Positions 57,641-64,000 of a stretch of 64,000 nt of DNA are shown piece by piece. The stretch spans positions 17,872,150 through 17,936,149 of the forward strand of contig OZ029916.1 in the NCBI GenBank assembly GCA_964023275.1, in the 5' to 3' direction. Origin of the DNA: Norana najaformis. Lineage: Eukaryota; Annelida; Clitellata; Crassiclitellata; Hormogastridae. The notes below the pieces were generated by a model. The model searched no databases, had not been told where the DNA came from, and worked only from the letters and a program-made list of their open reading frames with translations. Every line of letters starts with the position of its first letter. The stretch's first letter is position 1. Made by a program: the position numbers and the translations under genes.

Positions 57641-59423
57641 GTGTAACAGTAAAGAACTTATTGATGTGATTGTTTTCTTCTGTGCATGATTCCTCTTAAT
57701 GTTAATTCCTCTTAATCCTCAGTGTTGTTATGTACTTCTCTGCTTGAGCCTTTCTTAAGTGTTTTGGCACCTATTTCGGAGATCAGTGCTGCATGCTAAT
57801 CGCTGTCTCTGGTTCATACATAATACAAAGCCAGGTTAAGGGTCATGTACCTCATCCAACTGTGTTGGCCAGACCAGCTGAAATAGCTTCTTTCACTTGT
57901 CACTTAGAAAGGCTTCTTGCCTGTTCAGATCTTTGTGTAGTCTTCACATCTCCAGGAGGAATAGTCGAGCTGGATTTTAATGGCCTGGTGCCCTTTCTGG
58001 TGCCGTATTTGTCGCCTCCTAGAACTGCCAAAGAAACAGGTGCTCTGATTCCAGGCCACAAGCTCCGACCTGTTACTCTGTACGTGAATATAAATATTTT
58101 AAGAAGCTATTTGCATTTTCTGCACATGGTTGTCATGTTGGCGATTCGAGATGCCGCTGTTGTCACCTGAGCTGCTGGTCTGGTTTTTAGAATCATCAGT
58201 TTTTTGGTATTAAAAGAACAGGGAGAGAGCCACCTCACCTGGAATGTCGCACAAAAAATGCAGAATTTCTAACATATGTTCAGGCATAAAACTAAAGTCT
58301 GGGTTGATTTATCAATTGAATTATAGAATAGATCTTTAAATATATTAATTTTTTGTTGGTTTTAAGTTTTTGATGTTCTGAAAACAAATATTTGCTTTCA
58401 TTTGCCTGTAATCAACTCGTTAGCTTCTGGACTGGTTTTTGCTGCACTGTGGTTATTATTGTGGCTGTTATTATTATTTTCATATTTATGAAATCATCTT
58501 AAACTGTAAATGGATTGGGTTGATTATTCATGAACTACGGGTACTTCTTTGTATAATTGAGGGGAAAATGGTGATGTGTCTGGTCAGCTGAAAAATGAAA
58601 TTGCAGGACAGCATGCGAAATTCGTTGATCTTTCACTGCAGGACTTGGGAAATAATGAATCACTGGACATCCTGCCAGTCTGCTCCTGGCTGACAGTGCC
58701 CTACTGCAAGGCATGACACATGTAGCCAAGAGCCAGATCAATAGAAAATGGTTTGGCTTTGGCACTTTGTGTGTCAATCTATTCACAGGCAATTTGTGTC
58801 AACCTATTCACACTAGTGCGTGTTTAACATGGGGTTTGGTGTGGAGCAGGTTGCACAGCACGATTAGAGAGAGTTACACTGGGCTGCATTTTCCATAGAG
58901 GGGGGAGGAATGAGATGGAGACAGGAGTAGCAGTAGTGGGCACCAAAATAGGAAGGTATCTGATATGCGCAATCGAAAAGTACAGTGCTTCTGGTTCCAT
59001 CTTGTTGTAAATAGATACACATTGTGTTTGATGGATTTGATGCACTGATGGATGCTACAATGTTTGCTTGAGAGGTTACTGTGTCGATTAGTCATGAGAT
59101 GGTATTGTACATGTGGGCCCTAGTGATGATCCTGCACTTAGTGATGTTTTCGGTGGTACTGCCTTCTCCCATTTTGGTTTCATAAGAGGCTGAAAACCAC
59201 GTTGGCTGATTGTTGTTGACGGATAAAGCGTGCTGCTGAAGAGTTTACTTGAAGTGGTGCTATGAACATGTAGGTTTAAATGATGGAAAGGAATTCTTCT
59301 AATTGTGCAGCAAATGAGCATTTCCTATATCGATCGGAATGCTAGACAGTGAGAAAGCAAGATGAGAAAAGAATCCTTAAAGCAGAAATGAGTTGACTGT
59401 GGAAAATTGCAGGAATTTCAAGA

Positions 59424-59540
59424 CTACCGTATTTTTCGTAATATAGGACGTGGTTTTTACATGAACTTCTAGGGTGCGTCTTATTTAATGGTGTGACTTA
59501 TGTGCAGAAATTTTATAAATTTTCAAGGTAGCTATAGCCT
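59424..59540 (+). repeat. Possible DNA-transposon fragment (CCGTATTTTTCG terminus)
   Basis: ACCGTATTTTTCGTAATATA and GGTGCGTCTTATTTAATGG resemble the well-known CCGTATTTTTCG...TATAAG-CGCAC...GGTGCGTCTTATAAT family of non-autonomous elements in animal genomes. The opposite end was not found. Confidence 0.45.
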
Positions 59541-59615
59541 ATATAGTCGGCAACAATGATTAGACCAACAACGATTTAAATTAAATTAAATCGCATTTGT
59601 CAAAAGCGAACCTGT

Positions 59616-59785
59616 GTGGTAGCAGATGGCCCTGTAGTTGCTACACTGTTGCTATCTGTAGTTGTTGATGTGGTAGCAGATGGCCCTGTAGTTGCTACAC
59701 TGTTGCTATCTGTAGTTGTTGATGTGGTAGCAGATGGCCCTGTAGTTGCTACACTGTTGCTATCTGTAGTTGTTGATGTGACGGC
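59616..59785. repeat. 54-bp minisatellite, about 3 copies
   Basis: Units start at 59616, 59670 and 59724 (GTGGTAGCAGATGGCCCTGT...), with a decayed fourth at 59778. Identity between units is nearly complete. Confidence 0.95.
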
Positions 59786-59962
59786 AGATGGGGATTTTGG
59801 CTGACTTTTCTGTGGTTTGATTGCAGCTGCTGCAAGTCTGCATTTGCCTATGCTTAACTGTGGTTTCTGTGAGAATAGGGTGGTCCAACATATTTTTTTC
59901 TGGCTCAGCGAATGGAACTTCTACTTAATGGCAAGTCGTGAATTTCATGACCTAGAGCTTGA

Positions 59963-59982
59963 ACAGCAGCAGCAGCAGCAGC
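59963..59982. repeat. (CAG)n short microsatellite
   Basis: Six CAG units in AACAGCAGCAGCAGCAGC. Confidence 0.9.
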
Positions 59983-60797
59983 TGACAGATGCAGTGCTTC
60001 CCAGTCAGCGACTGTAGTTCAATCCAAAGCTGACAAAGGGATTGTTGCTTAGCTTTTTAATAGATGACTTTTGCTTCTCATTCTCTTTGATACACTAGCA
60101 CACTCTGGATCACTCTCTTCACCAGCTGTGTCCTTATTGCAGCTGCTCAACTCCAATTCTGCAATGATGGTTAAAACTTCCATCTCTGTTTTCGATCTTT
60201 TATGATGTGCTTCCTCCGACTTTGTCTTACTGGCTTTCAGTTTCATTTTCCATACAATAACTTTGTCCTTTCCAGCCATATAACCCCTTTGACCTTCCCT
60301 TTGAGCCACCAGGAAAGCCCAATCTTCTTGATTCTTAATAAGGCTTTGAGCATCCCAATGGTTGCGATGTGAAAAATTTAACCTAGCATATTTAAGCTAA
60401 TAGAAATTCAACATTTATTAGCAGTTGAGCCATTATCATATTTAAACTTTCCATTCACCAAGAAAAAAATAAGCATAGATTGCTGAAGGAAGTGAAGGAT
60501 GGCAGAAGGACATAACGGATGGAAGTTACAAGAGCCCGTGCAACCTCTAAATATTTTCCAGTTGCATTGAATTTATTATTTTATATAATTGACTCATTTG
60601 ACACTTTCCAGTATTAAACAACTTAAACTATATTTTTTACCATATATACATCGACCACCCTCATGTAATAGCCTGCTTCTGAGAGTCGTTACACCTCATC
60701 CATGCTTCTATTTTGATTCTGTCGGGTTGTCAAGTTGAAAGATGGCAATTATAGAAATGAGCGGCCTCTGTTGTTGTGTGGTGAATATTTGAGCAGT

Positions 60798-61090
60798 TAT
60801 ATAATTGTAATTGTAATTAGTAACTTCTCTTGCACCAGTGTCTAATGCACAATCATCAACCAAAGGCACATCAAAGCAAAGCCGCATTCGGGTCAGTATC
60901 GAGGTTAGTCCACTGAGACAGAGGCTGCATATGGTGGATAAGCTATTTGAAAAAAAGTAAATCTTAAGCTGAGAACAAATGACACCAGCGGCTGAGCAGA
61001 ATGCACAGACACAGCGAGAGAGTTCTAAAATCTAGGTCCTGCAACCGAAAAAGTTCTAGTCCAAGGTATGACCAAAGAAAGGCAGTCAGA
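60798..61090 (-). mobile_element. LINE C-terminus and 3' end, family G, copy 2
   Basis: On the minus strand 61080-60940 reads TFSVAGPRF, NSLAVSVHSAQPLVSFVL and FFQIAYPP (consensus FSVAGPRLWNSLP...S---F---LK-HLF). A UTR shared with 28917-29046 follows, then the tail AATTACAATTACAATT. One stop interrupts the WNSL motif. Confidence 0.6.
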
Positions 61091-61528
61091 TGACTATGGA
61101 CATTTTTGCTCTAGAGGACTTTCATTCATCAATAAAACTTATTTTACCATTGTTGACTGCTCTTAAAGCGTTTCGTAAATTATTGACAGAAGTCAGTAAA
61201 AAAACTTACGTTGTAAATGCCCCACTGAATGTTTATTCAGTTTGATTTGAGTACTGTGTGTAATTAGGCCTGTTCTCTTAATGTAGTAATGCTCTGCCTT
61301 CTGCTACATTATGTCATGATGTTTACAGCATCTTTCTTTTTACGTTTCCATTTCCAGATTCTCTTCTTGTGTTGTCTCTTTTTTTGCGACTGATGTCCTT
61401 TTCACTGTATCGGATTTCTTCATTAGCATGGTGCTGTGGTCGTTGTCCATTGCCTATCCTTCACCATTCTATGTAAAACACAGAACAAATGCTCGTTTCC
61501 GTTTCCGATCAATCCGCACTACCCAGTT

Positions 61529-61650
61529 GGGCGAGGAGGGAGGCAGGGTTGGGAAAGGGAAGCAGGCAGAGGAACAGAAGGCAGGGAGGGAAAAAAGAGG
61601 CAGGGAGGCAAGAGGAGGGAAACAGGGAGGACGGGTGCAGGTGGGAGAGC
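61529..61650. repeat. Polypurine GGCAGGGAGG-rich tract
   Basis: GA/GGGA-rich strand with repeated GGCAGGGAGG and GAGGAGGGA words. Overlapping open frames of up to 155 codons are compositional. Confidence 0.75.
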
Positions 61651-62263
61651 TATGTGCAAATGACGGCACCTTGCTCAGGGATGATTCTGGTGGCGGATAT
61701 GGGATATACTGTGGAATCTTCTGGAATGGTATCAATCACATTAACCCCAGGGCTACCAAAGAGCATTTCAGGCCATTCACTAGGACCTTTCACCTTGCCA
61801 TTGTTGCATCCAGTGTGACTTACAGGGCGATGTGGTATCATCATTGTATGGTGGCAGTTACGTCAATGACTGCTCTTAATGTGGAAAGAAATTAATGATT
61901 GGGTACAACACACAGCAGAATTAGCAAATCTTTAATTCAGAAAGTGAAGAAATTTTTTGTCAGAGCAAATTTAATCTTTAGCAGTCATTTCTAACTTTTC
62001 CACCTGTCACAAGTTCGTTTGTTGGCGTTCTGCAACTTTGGTAACGTTGTTGCGGTATGGTCCAGAAAATACAGTAAGCTCATGGCGACCATCTGAATAA
62101 AATGAACTGATATAACCGCACAACGGGGTAACCCGCAGGAGGGGTAGGGTTTGTAAAATTTGATCTAACCTGCGGGACATATGCTTGAAAATATGGTAGT
62201 TATCTGAATGGTCAGTTGTTTGGTTTGTGTGCCTTTATAATAGTGTGCAGTGTATCTGATTTG

Positions 62264-62925
62264 CCTGTTTTATTGGTCTTGTCTTTGGTCTGTTCTATTG
62301 GTCTTGTCTTTGCTCTGTCTGTTCTACTGGTCTTGTCTTTGGTCTGTTCTGTTGGTCTTGTCTTTGGTCTGTTCTATTGGTCTTGTCTTTGGTCTGTTCT
62401 ACTGGTCTTGTCTTTGGTCTGTTCTACTGGTCTTGTCTTTGGTCCGTTCTACTGGTCTTTTCTTTGGTCTGTTCTATTGGTCTTGTCTTTGGTCTGTTCT
62501 ACTGGTCTTGTCTTTGGTCTGTTCTATTGGTCTTGTCTTTGGTCTGTCCTATTGGTCTTGTCTTTGGTCTGTTCTATTGGTCTTGTCTTTGTTCTGTTCT
62601 ACTGGTCTTGTCTTTGGTCTGTTCTATTGGTCTTGTCTTTGGTCTGTTCTATTGGTCTTGCCTTTGGTCTGTTCTATTGGTCTTCTCTTTGTTCTATTGG
62701 TCTTGTCTGTGGTCTGTTCTACTGGTCTTGTCTGTGGTCTGTTCTACTGGTCTTGTCTTTGGTCTGTTCTATTGGTCTTGTCTTTGGTCTGTTCTACTGG
62801 TCTTTTCTTTGGTCTGTTCTATTGGTCTTGTCTTTGGTCCATTCTTTTGGTCTTATCTTTAGTCTGTTCTATTGGTCTTGTCTTTGTTCTGTTCTGCTGG
62901 TCTTGTATTTGGTCTGGTTTGTGAT
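62264..62925. repeat. 25-bp minisatellite, about 26 copies
   Basis: The unit is GGTCTTGTCTTTGGTCTG then TTCTATT, with C/T variants (TTCTACT, TTTTCTTT). A period of 25 rotates the frame, so all three + frames stay open for 160-250 codons of SVLLVLSLVCS-type repeats. It ends about 120 bases before exon 5. Confidence 0.97.
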
Positions 62926-63045
62926 CTACGTAGTCTGTCTTATATTTTGTAGTCTGTGTGGACTGTAGAATTTTGCTATGGTTGTTGGATTGCATTTCTT
63001 GCCACTGGTTTGGTTATGAAATTGTTTCTGTTTGTTGTGTTATAG

Positions 63046-63108
63046 CTATCAGTTTCCCACAATGCAGCAGATTGGTGAGGACTTGATACATGTCCTGGAC
63101 AGCCTGAA
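63046..63108 (+). CDS. NDRG: NDRG-like gene, coding exon 5 (last one inside the window)
   Basis: The acceptor is TTGTTGTGTTATAG and the donor is CTGAA|GTAAGT. Its first base completes the Asp codon left by exon 4. It then encodes YQFPTMQQIGEDLIHVLDSL plus two bases of a Lys or Asn codon. This matches the family stretch Y-YPSMDQLAEMLP-VL (helix before the nucleophile-elbow region). The next exon should carry the strand and elbow that begin with hydrophobic residues followed by G-G-GAGA; it is not in the last 890 bases, which look intronic. The exon lies 120 bases downstream of a 650-bp minisatellite. Confidence 0.92.
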
Positions 63109-64000
63109 GTAAGTTTAACTTTCTTAGTTTCAACTTTACACATAATTGACAGGCATACCTATATGTGGATTAAGCATCTATAAACGATCTGGTTCTTATG
63201 AGAGCTTCTTGGGCACTGAAAGAAATGGAAAATTTGCAGATTAAATTGCAACTGCAATTCTCTGTGTCATAGACAGATCAAGTTGGTCTGATGTCATTCG
63301 CTAGATAACAAGGATATCATGTGTTAGCAACAAAATTTCCAACTATCAAGTTTGGGTACTACATCAGATACTTACTTATTACAGTATGCTTTGTTATTAC
63401 ACAAATTCTGATATCACGTGGTTGGAGAAACGGAGCTCAAATTAGTTCAGCTTTAGAAAATGGACTCATTATAACTTGACTGCATCACAATGCAGATCTT
63501 ATCTAACTTCCAAAGACTGCCTTTTAATGAGTTTCTGTTGTATTTCCTTTCTTCGTTTTACTAGAAATAATACGGAAGTAGAATTTGAAAAATATCTCAG
63601 ACTGTTCATTTTTTCAAACTTCAGGACAGCTGTAGTTGACTAACATTTTACCATTATGTGATGGCCACTTGAATGCATTTAATTACTCCAAGGAAGTAAG
63701 TTTAAACATAACGTATAAAGGTTTGGCTTCCATTTGAGGCATAAATCTCTTAAAGCGTCATGATATGGAAGCAATCGGAAATAAACTCTTACAGGAGAGA
63801 ACCGCAACCGGCTAACAATGTAGCTGTGCAGCCATACAAACGTAATTCTCAGAAGTCTGGTTTTTGAATTGTCATAGATCTATCAGCTGAAGTGCAGGCT
63901 GGAAATTTGCAAAAATGTAGCAACCACCCAATTTTAGTCATCAGTGTCTTTATCAAAGCTCTAATCTCAAGAGGTTCCTAAAAGACACAATACACGTATT
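63109..64000 (+). other. Start of intron 5 (no feature seen)
   Basis: The sequence begins with GTAAGT and continues as AT-rich intronic DNA to the window end. No further exon with NDRG signatures was found. Confidence 0.75.

Larger units (their letters stand above)
32341..63045 (+). other. Intron 4 of the NDRG-like gene (30.7 kb)
   Basis: The intron runs from GTGAGT after exon 4 to the TATAG acceptor before exon 5; the phases agree across it. It is full of insertions and tandem arrays, which are listed separately. No second host gene could be supported inside it. In 32341-33550, 34290-36160, 36970-37840, 39080-40780, 41190-43100, 44320-45780, 46220-48520, 48670-49640, 57650-59420 and 61100-62260 I see nothing but AT-rich DNA, short simple repeats and chance open frames. 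One polypurine tract near 61.5 kb is listed separately. Confidence 0.85.
12207..63108 (+). other. NDRG: NDRG-family gene, 5' part (five coding exons; continues past the window)
   Basis: This entry is the gene span; the exons are listed separately. Conceptual splicing of 12207-12233, 13063-13152, 29527-29584, 32223-32340 and 63046-63108 gives 118 codons plus two bases with no stop. The product matches the N-terminal part of NDRG proteins in order: a short basic start, a GDVTVHIQ strand, ILTVHDLGCDH (family ILTYHDIG-N-H), HVDVPGQ (family HVDAPGQ), a DLPADYQFPTMQQ stretch (family FP--Y-YPSMDQ), then helix IGEDLIHVLDSL. NDRG proteins have an alpha/beta-hydrolase fold without a working catalytic triad and are cytoplasmic stress and differentiation factors. 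The lysophospholipid-hydrolase-like core and C-terminus should lie beyond 64000. The closest match in character is the divergent invertebrate NDRG group rather than NDRG1-4, but this is from memory. Introns are 829, 16374, 2638 and 30705 bases. Confidence 0.88.

Noticed and set aside
57793..58170. 125-codon + ORF in intron 4
   Set aside because: No recognisable motif, no splice signals, and the composition is compatible with a chance frame.
61428..61895. 155-codon + ORF
   Set aside because: Rests on a polypurine GGGAGG tract; no family match and no splice support.
62216..62968. 250-, 224- and 161-codon ORFs
   Set aside because: They are readings of the 25-bp minisatellite in its three frames.

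Overview
The window is animal genomic DNA. It is a transposon- and microsatellite-rich stretch holding the 5' part of one large intron-rich gene, plus about 12 kb of sequence upstream of it. The evidence is GT-AG introns of 0.8 to 31 kb, CpG-depleted gene-body DNA, many degraded non-LTR retrotransposons, tRNA-derived SINEs and long tandem arrays. No operons, bacterial genes, CRISPR arrays or rRNA genes were seen. The species cannot be named from the sequence. A marine invertebrate (lophotrochozoan or similar) is a reasonable guess, but it is inference.

The one convincing host gene lies on the + strand. It encodes an NDRG-family protein (N-myc downstream-regulated, alpha/beta-hydrolase fold). 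Five coding exons were assembled by eye: 12207-12233, 13063-13152, 29527-29584, 32223-32340 and 63046-63108. Their phases join without conflict and give 118 residues that follow the N-terminal half of the NDRG domain. The gene runs off the right edge. Introns 2 (16.4 kb) and 4 (30.7 kb) fill most of the window.

Layout. 1-11550 is upstream DNA with LINE relics, an LTR-element-like ORF with a TATA box (about 1400-2866), microsatellites and SINEs. 11560-12310 is a dense CpG island containing the promoter, 5' UTR and start codon. 12234-63045 is intronic, strongly CpG-poor and littered with insertions. These include two RTE-like LINE fragments with intact target-site duplications (37864-38670 and 40793-41169), an L2/CR1-like LINE at 19.9-20.6 kb, a terminal-inverted-repeat element at 33.6-34.3 kb, a small MITE at 30.5 kb, and an old LINE split by a piggyBac-like insertion (53.4-56.3 kb). 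Striking minisatellites lie at 15.3, 36.7, 43.2, 45.8, 51.7, 59.6 and 62.3 kb.

I did not find an obviously new biological system. The items most worth following up are the sharp CpG boundary at the gene start, the odd 19-bp duplication around the nested insertion at 54.1-56.0 kb, its three ~370-bp units with a conserved minus-strand reading frame, the hairpin-bearing 27-bp array, and the coding-looking minus-strand ORF inside the CpG island.
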